Assembly: GCA_964576465.1 (NCBI GenBank) | Contig: CAZNXE010000025.1 | Location: forward strand, 1-35,218 | Direction of reading: 5' to 3' | Origin: CAZNXE01 sp964576465 | GTDB lineage: Bacteria > Planctomycetota > Planctomycetia > Pirellulales > JAEUIK01 | DNA: 35,218 bases | Part shown: positions 24,725 through 32,285 of the stretch, one piece after another | Layout: each line of letters begins with the position of its first letter | Numbering within the stretch: position 1 is the first letter of the stretch | Translations under genes and position numbers: made by a program | Notes under the pieces: generated by a model | What the model saw: only the letters and a program-made list of their open reading frames with translations | Database searches by the model: none | What the model was told of the DNA's origin: nothing

Positions 24725-27436
24725 ATGCCCAACGGACATACTCGTATCGTGATGTGCTGCGTTTGCTTTGCAATCCCTGCGTTTGCACTGCCTGCCTTCG
24801 TGAAAGCGGCGGATGACGAAAAGCCGATGGCACCCAAGTCCGCCGTCGTGGAAGCCGTGGGCGCTGAAGCGGACAAGGGTGACAAAAAGGACAAGAAGGA
24901 CAAGAAGCCAAAATTTCCCCCATTCTCCGATGTTGTAAAAGACCCAAAGACAACCGAGGGGCTGATCAAGCTTCACCAGAGCAAGTCGCGTTTATTCGCC
25001 GAGCTTTCCCCGTCTCAATTCGACAAAGACTTTATTGTTGTCATCGCCATCGCACGTGGCATCGCACAAGGCCCCTTGTTGGGCGGAATGACGTGGGGCT
25101 TTGGGGACGACTGGATTTGGCAGTTTCGCCGCGTCGAGGACAAAGTGCATGTCGTGCGACGAAACGTTCGCTTCCGTGCCAAAAGTGGTAGCCCTTCGGA
25201 AGATGCCGTGAAGCACGCCTACACCGACAGCATCTTGTTTAGCCTTCCCATCGCAACCACCAACGGCTCGAACGTTGTCGTCGACCTAACGCCTGTCTTC
25301 TTTAGCGATCTTCCGCAGATCAGCAGTGTACTGCCAGGGTTCCGCTTTGCCGCGGACAAATCAACATGGGCGCAGGTCAGCGGATTCTCGAACAACGTCG
25401 AAATCGAAGTCGCGGCCACCTATGCCTCCAACGGTCAAATCGACATCGACACGGTGCCCGACAGCCGTGGCGCGACGATCAACGTTCATTATTCGATTAG
25501 CAAGTTGCCCAAGACCAGCTACAAGCCGCGATTGGCCGACGATCGGGTTGGATACTTTCTAACGGTCATCAAGGACTACTCCAAGAAGAGCGACCTCGAC
25601 CGCTTCGTGCGCTATATCAACCGCTGGGACTTAGAGAAAGCCGATTCTTCGGCCGATCTCTCGCCGCCCAAGAAGCCCATCATCTTCTATCTCGAAAAGA
25701 CCATTCCATACAAGTATCGCAAGCCGATTCGAGAGGGTATCGAGGAGTGGAATAAGGCCTTCGAGAAAGCAGGCTTTGTCAATGCGATCGAGGTTCGGCA
25801 GCAGTCGGAAAGCGATACGTGGGAGCCGGAAGACATCAACTACAACACGTTTCGCTGGATCACCTCCAGTGCCGGATTCGCGATGGGCCCCAGCCGTGTG
25901 AACCCGAACACGGGACAAATTCTGGACGCCGACATCATCTTCGATGCCGACTTTATCGAGCACTGGAAGATGGAGCAGGAAACATTCACTCCGGAGTCGA
26001 TTGCCGCCATGACCGGGGGGCCACTGAACCTGAGTGATTACCGGCAACAAATGGCAGCGCTTCCGGCGCATATGCGATCGTGGGCCAGTTGCCGCTGCGA
26101 TTTACATCGGGCCGTGGCCGATGAACTGGCGCTCGGTTCGGCAGTAATCAGCGTACATGCCGCGTCCGACGGCGCAGAAATGACTGATAAACTGATCATG
26201 CAGGGCCTCAAAGAAGTGACCATGCACGAAGTCGGCCATACCCTTGGGCTGCGACACAACTTCAAGGCCAGCACCTATCTCACACTCGACGAACTCAACG
26301 ATCCGAAAAAGACCAGCAAAGTAGGTCTGCTCGCCTCGGTGATGGACTACGCCCCAGCGAACATTCGCTTGAAGGACACGCCGCAGGGCGACTACTACTC
26401 GACCACCATTGGCCCCTACGACGTGTGGGCTATCGAATATGGTTACAAAACGCTTAGTGGCGGAACCGACGGCGAAGTCAAAGAGTTGCAGAAGATCGCC
26501 ACGCGCTGCGGCGAGCCCGGCCTCACATTCGCCACCGACGAAGACACACGCGGCATCGATTCCGATCCGCTGTCGAACCGGTTTGACTTGGGCAAGGATC
26601 CCATTGCCTACGCCAAGCTGCGTGCCGAACTGATTAGCTCGCTGTGGCCCGATCTTGTCGATCGTCTTGTGGAAGACGGCGACGGATACCAGAAAGCTCG
26701 TCGCGCCTTCGGCATCTTGCTGGGTAATCATGGTCGAGCCATGTTTTTTGCCTCCCGCTTCGTGGGCGGTCTGTATGTGCATCGCGATCACAAGGGAGAT
26801 GAGAACGCCAAGGCCCCGTTCGAGGTGGTTGCCGCCGAGAGGCAGCGTGAGGCGCTCGATATGCTCGCAGAACAGGTGTTTAGCGACAAGCCGTTTCAGT
26901 TTCCGCCGGAGTTATACAACCACTTGGCGGCCACGCGTTGGAGACATTGGGGACTGCCCGATCAGTCGCGGCTTGACTACGCCGTGCACGAAGTGATTTT
27001 GATGTGGCAGGACCGCATTCTCCAGCAACTACTCTCGCCCCTGACACTTGCCCGATTGCACGACAGCGAGTTGAAGGTTGCCGACGACGATGACGCATTT
27101 ACCACGGCTGAGTTATTGGAACGGTTGACCAAAACTATCTTTGCCGAAATCGACTCGATGGAAGCCGGCGACTATAGCAACCACCACTCGGCGATCAGCA
27201 GTTTGCGACGCAATCTTCAGCGACACTATCTGCAGGAGCTGTCCACGCTGGCACTTGGGCGAAACAATGCCCCGGAAGACTGCCAGACGGTTGCCTCGTT
27301 GCAGTTGGAGTTGTTAGCCGACCGAATCGACGAGTTGGTTGAAAGCGATCTCGATCTCGACACCTACACGCTGGCACATCTGATCGACACGTCGCGACGC
27401 ATTGGCCAGGTGCTCGATGCACGGATTGAGCTGTAG
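24725..27436 (+). CDS. Secreted zinc-dependent metalloprotease (DUF5117/DUF4953 type)
   Basis: A 903-residue exported protease. ATG 24725 begins a signal peptide (MPNGHTRIVMCCVCFAIPAF, cut near VKAAD); an in-frame GTG at 24713 is less likely. A lysine/aspartate-rich stretch (DKGDKKDKKDKKPKF) follows. The N-terminal half matches the DUF5117/5118 layout found with these proteases (RLFAELSPSQFDKDFIVVIA, then VDLTPVFFSDLP). The catalytic part has HEVGHTLGLRHNF: zinc ligands His501, His505 and His511 with Glu502 as base. A Met-turn follows (SVMDYAP, near 540). HExxHxxGxxH plus a Met-turn is metzincin-like. The target is unknown; scavenging of proteins outside the cell or in the periplasm is an inference. 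A possible -35 box (TTGAAA, 24591) and AT-rich stretch (24614-24630) lie upstream. Confidence 0.9.
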   Translation: MPNGHTRIVMCCVCFAIPAFALPAFVKAADDEKPMAPKSAVVEAVGAEADKGDKKDKKDKKPKFPPFSDVVKDPKTTEGLIKLHQSKSRLFAELSPSQFDKDFIVVIAIARGIAQGPLLGGMTWGFGDDWIWQFRRVEDKVHVVRRNVRFRAKSGSPSEDAVKHAYTDSILFSLPIATTNGSNVVVDLTPVFFSDLPQISSVLPGFRFAADKSTWAQVSGFSNNVEIEVAATYASNGQIDIDTVPDSRGATINVHYSISKLPKTSYKPRLADDRVGYFLTVIKDYSKKSDLDRFVRYINRWDLEKADSSADLSPPKKPIIFYLEKTIPYKYRKPIREGIEEWNKAFEKAGFVNAIEVRQQSESDTWEPEDINYNTFRWITSSAGFAMGPSRVNPNTGQILDADIIFDADFIEHWKMEQETFTPESIAAMTGGPLNLSDYRQQMAALPAHMRSWASCRCDLHRAVADELALGSAVISVHAASDGAEMTDKLIMQGLKEVTMHEVGHTLGLRHNFKASTYLTLDELNDPKKTSKVGLLASVMDYAPANIRLKDTPQGDYYSTTIGPYDVWAIEYGYKTLSGGTDGEVKELQKIATRCGEPGLTFATDEDTRGIDSDPLSNRFDLGKDPIAYAKLRAELISSLWPDLVDRLVEDGDGYQKARRAFGILLGNHGRAMFFASRFVGGLYVHRDHKGDENAKAPFEVVAAERQREALDMLAEQVFSDKPFQFPPELYNHLAATRWRHWGLPDQSRLDYAVHEVILMWQDRILQQLLSPLTLARLHDSELKVADDDDAFTTAELLERLTKTIFAEIDSMEAGDYSNHHSAISSLRRNLQRHYLQELSTLALGRNNAPEDCQTVASLQLELLADRIDELVESDLDLDTYTLAHLIDTSRRIGQVLDARIEL

Positions 27437-27595
27437 CGTCCGTGAGCGGCCCGATGCGTCGATAACCGAATCCACGGAGAGTGTTCTGGTAGCGAATGCC
27501 CGCGCCGGGTATCCTACGTAAACGCCTGCTGTGATTCGATGGTCGACGGACGTCGGCGAGAAGCGAGCACCTCGCACCGTGGAAGGTTGCCAACC

Positions 27596-27943
27596 GTGAA
27601 GATGGTGATTGCAATCATTCAGCCCACCAAGACAGACGCCGTTCGCGACGCGCTGTACAAAATTGGCGTCACGCGAATGACCATCAGCGATGCCATGGGA
27701 TATGGACAGCAGCGGGGGCACACAGCCACCTACCGCGGCAACGAATACAGCACGAATCTGCTGCGTAAGTCGGCGTTGGAAATCATGGTCAACGAAGATT
27801 TCCTCGAGCGGACGATCGATACGATCATCAGCGTGGCGCGCACCGGTCCCGAGGGAACGTTAGGCGACGGAAAAATCTTCGTCGTTCCGGCGATTGATGC
27901 CGTTGAGTTAGCCGAGACACAGCGTGGACCGGGTGCCGTGTAA
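27596..27943 (+). CDS. PII signal-transduction protein (GlnB/GlnK family)
   Basis: A 115-residue trimeric nitrogen/energy sensor that binds ATP/ADP and 2-oxoglutarate. GTG 27596 (MKMVIAIIQPTKTDAVRDAL) has GGAAGG 9 nt upstream; ATG 27602 is the alternative. The T-loop reads GYGQQRGHTATYRGNEY, with the uridylylation-site Tyr51 conserved. The nucleotide-binding B-loop is RTGPEGTLGDGKIFV, where the family has TGxxGDGKI with one residue fewer, and Arg/Lys contacts further on are weak (ETQRGPGAV). No amt, glnA or glnD is adjacent, so it is not the usual glnK-amtB pair. It lies 23 bp before a receiver-like gene on the same strand, suggesting one transcript and perhaps a joint role. Confidence 0.9.
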   Translation: MKMVIAIIQPTKTDAVRDALYKIGVTRMTISDAMGYGQQRGHTATYRGNEYSTNLLRKSALEIMVNEDFLERTIDTIISVARTGPEGTLGDGKIFVVPAIDAVELAETQRGPGAV

Positions 27944-27966
27944 GCCTTGCCGTGTGAGCCCTGAAG

Positions 27967-28335
27967 ATGCACGCCCTATTGATCAGTTCAGATTTGATGA
28001 TCGCTTCCCACGCGACGGGTGCCGCGCAACGTGCTGGCTGCGAATTGCATATCGTGGCAAACCTCGACGCGGCGTTGCAGGCAGTTGCCGATCACGACGC
28101 ATCGCTCGTGGTGCTCGATTTGGGCACGCCAGGAAACGATCCAAGCAACGTGGTGCCGAAGCTGCGAGCCGACGCATCGAAACAGATCGCGGTCGTGGCC
28201 TTTGGTCCGCACGTTCAGAAACAACGTCTCGATGGGGCACGAGAAGCAGGCTGCGAGATGGTTATCTCGCGAGGCCAGTTCCACTCACAGGCCGAAGCTA
28301 TCTTTCGCCGGTTCTGCATGCCGGACGAAGATTAG
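27967..28335 (+). CDS. Stand-alone degenerate receiver (CheY-like) domain protein
   Basis: A 122-residue protein with the alternating beta/alpha pattern of a response-regulator receiver and no output domain. The N-terminal strand (HALLISSDLM) keeps only one acidic residue (Asp9) of the usual pair. Asp51 in LVVLDLGTPG is at the phosphoacceptor place. The switch Thr/Ser position (VVAFGP) and the invariant Lys (here Arg102 in VISRGQF) are altered. Phosphorylation in the normal way is therefore doubtful; it may be a pseudo-receiver used for protein binding. It directly follows the PII gene (23-bp gap) and converges with the membrane-protein gene (6-bp gap). Confidence 0.7.
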   Translation: MHALLISSDLMIASHATGAAQRAGCELHIVANLDAALQAVADHDASLVVLDLGTPGNDPSNVVPKLRADASKQIAVVAFGPHVQKQRLDGAREAGCEMVISRGQFHSQAEAIFRRFCMPDED

Positions 28336-28341
28336 CCCGGA

Positions 28342-29580
28342 TCAATCATCCGCCAACACCGGCACTCCCGATTCGTCGACTGTCAGCGTCGGCAGCGGAG
28401 CGACCTCGGGTGGATCTTCCTGGTAGACGTTGTCCAACTCCGTGGCGTCATTCGAGCGCCGCAGCAACAAGTAAATCGCCGTGGCAGTTGTCCAGAAGTA
28501 ACTGTAGGCGAAGCCCAACATAAGCAGCTTGACGAAGGCCATGGTTATCGCGAGGAAGCTCAGCCCTAGATTTCCAACCGGCCCAATAGCATCTGGCTTA
28601 GACGTTTCGGCGAGCGAAGTAACGAGCGGCCACTGTACGCCCTGCTGCGACCAGACGAGCACTTCGGCCATGCGACTATGCCCGCTGCCCCACGAGATCC
28701 CCCACACTGTCGTATGCACCACGAGCAGGGCAAACAGTACCACGACGAACCACGCTAACATCCCAATGATACCGGCAGAGATCGCGTAGAATGCGTAGTG
28801 CAGCGGTCGCTGAAACGTATAGGCATAACCGCGGCTGATCGCATCGAAGGCATCGCTTGACTCGACGCTAATCGCGGCCCACATCAGAGGCCACCCCACG
28901 GCGAGGCCAAACAACAGAATGGCCGACGGCAGGCCAGCCAGCAAAAGCACTACAGGAAAGATCACTCCGAAGAAAAGCAGGCCCACATCGCCCGACCGCA
29001 AGACAAGACCCGGCACCACGGCAAAGAGCGCCGCCACAATGGCCACGCCGATCAGTGGCAGCAGCGCCGCCGAAAGATAGGAGACCGCTTTTCGCCGTGC
29101 ATGCGAGATGGCACTGGCAATTGAAAGCCGTTCCTCGCGGGCTAACTCCACGGCCGCGATGCGCGTGATGACCGCACCAAAAAAACTCCAGACGACCGCG
29201 ACCCAAAACGCACACAACGCCGTCACCGCCAGCGACGACCAAGTGAGTTCTGGCGTGAACATCATGCGAAATGGACGACTAATATGCTCCCATGGCGTGA
29301 GCACCGGGTTGACGATCAGCCAAAGAGGCGTGCCCTCGGAGGCAACGCCGCCATTGCCCAGAATCGCGGCATCCTGGGTATTCAACAGCCTCCCGGCGGT
29401 CGTATCGCCAGGAAACAGCATGCCGATGCCGTGCCATCCGTAGAACGTCAGCATGAGCGCTAAGGCCGCGAAGACGATTTTCCGAGGATCGCTTGCCAGT
29501 CGAAAAACTCGCAGCAACAGCAAGCCTGGGAAAATATCGTTCCAGGCAATGTCACGAAGAGGGCCACCCCGGTCAGCCAT
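28342..29580 (-). CDS. Polytopic integral membrane protein, function unknown
   Basis: A 412-residue inner-membrane protein. I do not recognise a named family. There are about six to seven hydrophobic segments, for example KIVFAALALMLTFYGWHG, LAVTALCAFWVAVVWSFF, LLPLIGVAIVAALFAVVPGL, GVIFPVVLLLAGLPSAILLF, AGIIGMLAWFVVVLFALLVV and LGLSFLAITMAFVKLLML. An amphipathic cytosolic stretch (AVELAREERLSIASAISHAR) lies between. SSDAFDAISRGYAYTFQRPL recalls the DUF4013/YciC-like membrane proteins in which an interface helix precedes a transmembrane segment. The C-terminal tail is acidic and soluble. GGAG lies 8 nt before ATG 29580. It sits downstream of yacG on the same strand, separated by a possible terminator. 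Confidence 0.75.
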   Translation of the reverse strand: MADRGGPLRDIAWNDIFPGLLLLRVFRLASDPRKIVFAALALMLTFYGWHGIGMLFPGDTTAGRLLNTQDAAILGNGGVASEGTPLWLIVNPVLTPWEHISRPFRMMFTPELTWSSLAVTALCAFWVAVVWSFFGAVITRIAAVELAREERLSIASAISHARRKAVSYLSAALLPLIGVAIVAALFAVVPGLVLRSGDVGLLFFGVIFPVVLLLAGLPSAILLFGLAVGWPLMWAAISVESSDAFDAISRGYAYTFQRPLHYAFYAISAGIIGMLAWFVVVLFALLVVHTTVWGISWGSGHSRMAEVLVWSQQGVQWPLVTSLAETSKPDAIGPVGNLGLSFLAITMAFVKLLMLGFAYSYFWTTATAIYLLLRRSNDATELDNVYQEDPPEVAPLPTLTVDESGVPVLADD

Positions 29581-29656
29581 GGGAAGTGCTCCGCCAATCT
29601 TATTCCGTCAAGATAACTGCGGGCATTATGAAAAACGGCCCGACATCCTGCAAGAA

Positions 29657-29679
29657 CACCCCCGAACAACGTGGGGGTG
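29657..29679 (-). terminator. Possible terminator after yacG
   Basis: A perfect 7-bp GC-rich stem (CACCCCC 29657-29663 with GGGGGTG 29673-29679) has a 9-nt loop and lies 43 nt beyond the yacG stop codon. The following minus-strand sequence is only weakly T-rich (TTCTTG), so termination may be inefficient. It separates the dnaJ-grpE-fmdB-yacG genes from the membrane-protein gene. Confidence 0.5.
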
Positions 29680-29722
29680 AACACGCACGCATATCATGTG
29701 TGGACCACGCTGGCGGCGGCTA

Positions 29723-29902
29723 CTACACGTCTTCGTCAGGGTCGTCCTCGCCGGTCTCGCCAGTCTCGATGGGCATACCGTAGCCTTCGTCGAGCCACCG
29801 TCCCAGATCAATTTGGCGACAGCGTTCGCTACAAAACGGCATTGAAGGCGCATCGCTGACGTCGAATTTTCGCTCACAAACAAGGCATTTGACCATGGAC
29901 AT
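29723..29902 (-). CDS. yacG: YacG/DUF329-family zinc protein (gyrase-inhibitor family)
   Basis: A 59-residue zinc-binding protein. The ligands are C-x2-C (CLVC) and C-x3-C (FCSERC), followed by the signature RCRQIDLGRWLDEGY. The C-terminus is acidic (GETGEDDPDEDV). In E. coli, YacG binds GyrB and inhibits DNA gyrase; the same role here is an inference from family. The start is ATG 29902 (MSMVKC) or ATG 29896 (MVKC). It is the fourth gene of a leftward dnaJ-grpE-fmdB-yacG series, 34 bp after fmdB. Confidence 0.9.
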   Translation of the reverse strand: MSMVKCLVCERKFDVSDAPSMPFCSERCRQIDLGRWLDEGYGMPIETGETGEDDPDEDV

Positions 29903-29936
29903 CGTTCGCTTGACCTGTTTCAGCAACACCGCAGCG

Positions 29937-30251
29937 TCAATCGCTACTTCCAGTCGACTTCTTCGTGGAAGACCCTTTCGAATCCGATTTGTTCTCCGAA
30001 GATTTCTTGTCCGACGAGCTCTCCTGCGAGCTTTTCTTGTCGGCTTCGGCAGCTTTGCGGTATGAGTCGCTGCGGTAGTCGGTCTGATAGAAGCCTGAGC
30101 CCTTGAAAACAATCGCAGCGCCGGTACCGAACAAACGTCGCAGCTTTTGTTTCTTGCACTCCGGGCACTTGCGACGCACTTTGGCCGTGATCGACTGAAA
30201 CAGCTCGAATTCGTGACCGCAGCCGTCACAGAGGTAATCGTACGTGGGCAT
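29937..30251 (-). CDS. FmdB-family zinc-ribbon protein
   Basis: A 104-residue small zinc-ribbon protein. The N-terminal domain MPTYDYLCDGCGHEFELFQS and RKCPECKKQKLRRLFG gives two C-x2-C pairs, the FmdB/CxxC_CxxC_SSSS family signature. The tail (about 75-104) is a low-complexity Ser/Lys stretch (SSSDKKSSENKSDSKGSS). FmdB was named as a putative regulator of formamidase, but its general function is not established. It lies 8 bp after grpE and 34 bp before yacG, so it is probably co-transcribed with the chaperone genes. Confidence 0.9.
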   Translation of the reverse strand: MPTYDYLCDGCGHEFELFQSITAKVRRKCPECKKQKLRRLFGTGAAIVFKGSGFYQTDYRSDSYRKAAEADKKSSQESSSDKKSSENKSDSKGSSTKKSTGSSD

Positions 30252-30259
30252 GATTCAGT

Positions 30260-30832
30260 TCACTCCGCTGTTGGCTCTTTGGAAACAATGACCTGCGACG
30301 GGCGGACAACACGCTCGTGAAGCTGATAGCCCGATTGGGCTACGTCGATCACTGTGTTGGGCGGATGCTCGTCGCATGGCAACTGCTGGATGGCTTGATG
30401 CAAATTTGGGTCGAAGGGTTCATGGAGGGTCGGAATCGAAAGGCAATGATGCTTTTCGAGCACCGAACGAAGTTGCTCGCTCACCATCTTGACGCCTTCC
30501 AACAAGCCTGCCGATTCGGGGTTTTGTTCGGCGGCGCCAATCGCGCGATCGATATTGTCGAGAACTGGCAACAGGTCTCGCATCAGCGGCATGTTGGCAT
30601 AGCGCCGCTCTTCCTGAAGTTCGCGGCTCGCTCGTTTGCGAAAGTTCTCGAGCTCTGCTTGGGCGCGCAGTGCAAGATTCTTAAAATCGGCGGCTTCAGC
30701 CAACGTGCGATGCAACTCGTCGGCTGCCCCCTCGGCTTCAACCTCGAAAGCAACATTCTTGTTCTCGGCTTCGCCGCTTTCAGGGTGTTGTGATTCGTCG
30801 CCGCCGTCTGGCGGAATGGTTTCATTGTGCAT
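30260..30832 (-). CDS. grpE: GrpE nucleotide-exchange factor
   Basis: A 190-residue cochaperone that releases ADP from DnaK. The N-terminal third is acidic and variable, followed by a long helical dimer region (DFKNLALRAQAELENFRKRA) and the beta-domain signature PTLHEPFDPNLHQAIQQLPC, with VVRPSQVIVSKEP at the end. The start is ATG 30832, overlapping the dnaJ stop as TGATG, so translation is coupled; a GTG one codon upstream is also possible. The order dnaJ-grpE, without dnaK between or beside them in this window, differs from the common grpE-dnaK-dnaJ order. Confidence 0.96.
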   Translation of the reverse strand: MHNETIPPDGGDESQHPESGEAENKNVAFEVEAEGAADELHRTLAEAADFKNLALRAQAELENFRKRASRELQEERRYANMPLMRDLLPVLDNIDRAIGAAEQNPESAGLLEGVKMVSEQLRSVLEKHHCLSIPTLHEPFDPNLHQAIQQLPCDEHPPNTVIDVAQSGYQLHERVVRPSQVIVSKEPTAE

Positions 30833-31977
30833 CACGACTGATCCTCCGACTCACCGTCGGCATTCTCCGGAACAAAGTAATCTCGGAGCTTTTCAAAGAA
30901 ACTTTTTCGATGGGGACTCACGTTGGTGTGCTCCAACTCGGCAAGCTCTCGTAGTAACTCTTCGTGACGTGGCGAGAGGGTCTTGGGCACTTCAATGTGA
31001 ACTTGCACTAACAGATCGCCCACGCCACGCCCGCGAGGATCGGGCATGCCTCGCCCACGCAGCCGGAATACTTTGCCCGTCTGCGTCCCCGGCGGTATCT
31101 TGAGATCCTCACGACCATCGAGCGTGGGAACTTCGAGCGTTGCCCCGAGCACTCCCTGCGAGTACATGATCGGCACCTCGCAAATCAGGTGCTGGCCTTC
31201 TCGACGGAACAACGAGTGATCGCGAACATCAATGAAACAGTAACAATCGCCCCGAGGACCTCCGGAGCTGCTTGGTTCGCCTTCGCCTTCGAGCCGCAAG
31301 CGGGTTGAACTATCGACCCCGGCGGGGATGTGGATATCACGCTCAATGGCTTCGACGACGAGCCCTTCACCATGACAAGAGGAGCACGGATTGCGAATGA
31401 TGCTGCCGCGACCACGGCAGGCCGGACACGTTGTTTGCACGCGAAAGAAGCCCGAGCTTTGTAATACCTGTCCGTGACCACCGCAGTAGCTGCAAGACTC
31501 GGGCTCTTCGCCAGCGCGGACTCCGCTTCCGTCGCATGTGCCGCAAGTTTCGCGGCGGTTGAATTTGATAATCTTCGTTGCACCGCGGGCCGCTTCGATT
31601 AAGTCGAGCGTCACATCACAGCGAACATCGCCTCCCCGCCGCGCGCGGCGCCCACGACTTCGGCGACCTAGAATGTCGCCGAACATATCACCGAAGGCAT
31701 CGAAAACGTCTTCGACGTCGGTGAAGTGCGACCCGCCGCCCGCGGAGCCGTCGACGCCAGCATGCCCAAACCGATCGTAGCGGGCCCGTTTGTCATCGTC
31801 GCTGATAGTCTCGAAGGCCTCGGCACACTCTTTGAAGCGCGTAATCGCATCCTCATCATCCGGGTTGCGATCGGGATGATATTTGAGCGCTAGCTTGCGG
31901 TACGCATCGGCGACCTGCTTCTTAGAAGCGTCGCGGGTGACACCCAGCACTTCGTAGTAATCGCGTTGCGACGCCAT
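30832..31977 (-). CDS. dnaJ: DnaJ (Hsp40) chaperone, type I
   Basis: A 381-residue cochaperone that presents unfolded clients to DnaK and stimulates its ATPase. The J domain (about 1-70) has the HPD motif in KYHPDRNPDDED. A Gly/Arg-rich segment follows (DILGRRSRGRRARRGGD). Four C-x2-C-x-G-x-G zinc repeats are present: CGTCDGSG, CSYCGGHG, CPACRGRG and CSSCHGEG. Two substrate-binding beta domains and a C-terminal dimer segment end the chain. Start ATG 31977 (MASQRDYYEVLGV) matches the family; ATG 31986 is three codons upstream, and neither has a strong ribosome site. The stop overlaps the grpE start. Confidence 0.97.
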   Translation of the reverse strand: MASQRDYYEVLGVTRDASKKQVADAYRKLALKYHPDRNPDDEDAITRFKECAEAFETISDDDKRARYDRFGHAGVDGSAGGGSHFTDVEDVFDAFGDMFGDILGRRSRGRRARRGGDVRCDVTLDLIEAARGATKIIKFNRRETCGTCDGSGVRAGEEPESCSYCGGHGQVLQSSGFFRVQTTCPACRGRGSIIRNPCSSCHGEGLVVEAIERDIHIPAGVDSSTRLRLEGEGEPSSSGGPRGDCYCFIDVRDHSLFRREGQHLICEVPIMYSQGVLGATLEVPTLDGREDLKIPPGTQTGKVFRLRGRGMPDPRGRGVGDLLVQVHIEVPKTLSPRHEELLRELAELEHTNVSPHRKSFFEKLRDYFVPENADGESEDQS

Positions 31978-32156
31978 GTTTACCATGGTTACACGGGGAT
32001 CGGACCTGCACGACGCCTGATTTTAAGCCCACGGCCTTGTCGTGTCTGCCCCGGTCGGCGTCGCTTTTTCCAGGGCATGTGGCTTGTTCGTGGTCGCGGC
32101 AACGAACGCAGGTAGTACGCGTCGCAATCGGCACCGCTGCCTGCGGGGCACAAAAT
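31978..32156. promoter_or_regulatory. Leader/promoter region of the dnaJ operon
   Basis: A 179-bp gap between the groE terminator and dnaJ. It has no open frame worth calling. It must hold the dnaJ promoter if the terminator at 32157-32186 works. I could not assign hexamers, and no CIRCE-type inverted repeat is present. Confidence 0.35.
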
Positions 32157-32186
32157 GGGCCACCTCCCCATGACGGAAGGTGGCCC
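32157..32186 (-). terminator. Terminator between groEL and dnaJ
   Basis: A perfect 9-bp stem (GGGCCACCT 32157-32165 with AGGTGGCCC 32178-32186) has a 12-nt loop. Read on the minus strand it is followed by ATTTTG, a short T-run. It lies 85 nt beyond the groEL stop and 180 nt before dnaJ, so it probably ends the groE transcript. The dnaJ operon would then have its own promoter in 31978-32156. Confidence 0.65.
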
Positions 32187-32255
32187 GTCTGTGTTGATGA
32201 ACGTCGAAAACAATGTGCATCGACGCGCGCTGGTGATCGCCGTTGGGGAAACCGC

Positions 32256-32285
32256 TAGCGAACACTACTCTTTAGCGAACACTAC
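32256..32285. repeat. 13-bp tandem direct repeat across the groEL stop codon
   Basis: TAGCGAACACTAC occurs at 32256-32268 and again at 32273-32285, with a 17-bp period. The second copy contains the groEL stop region; the first lies just beyond it. It looks like a recent small duplication at the gene end. A function is not evident. Confidence 0.7.
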
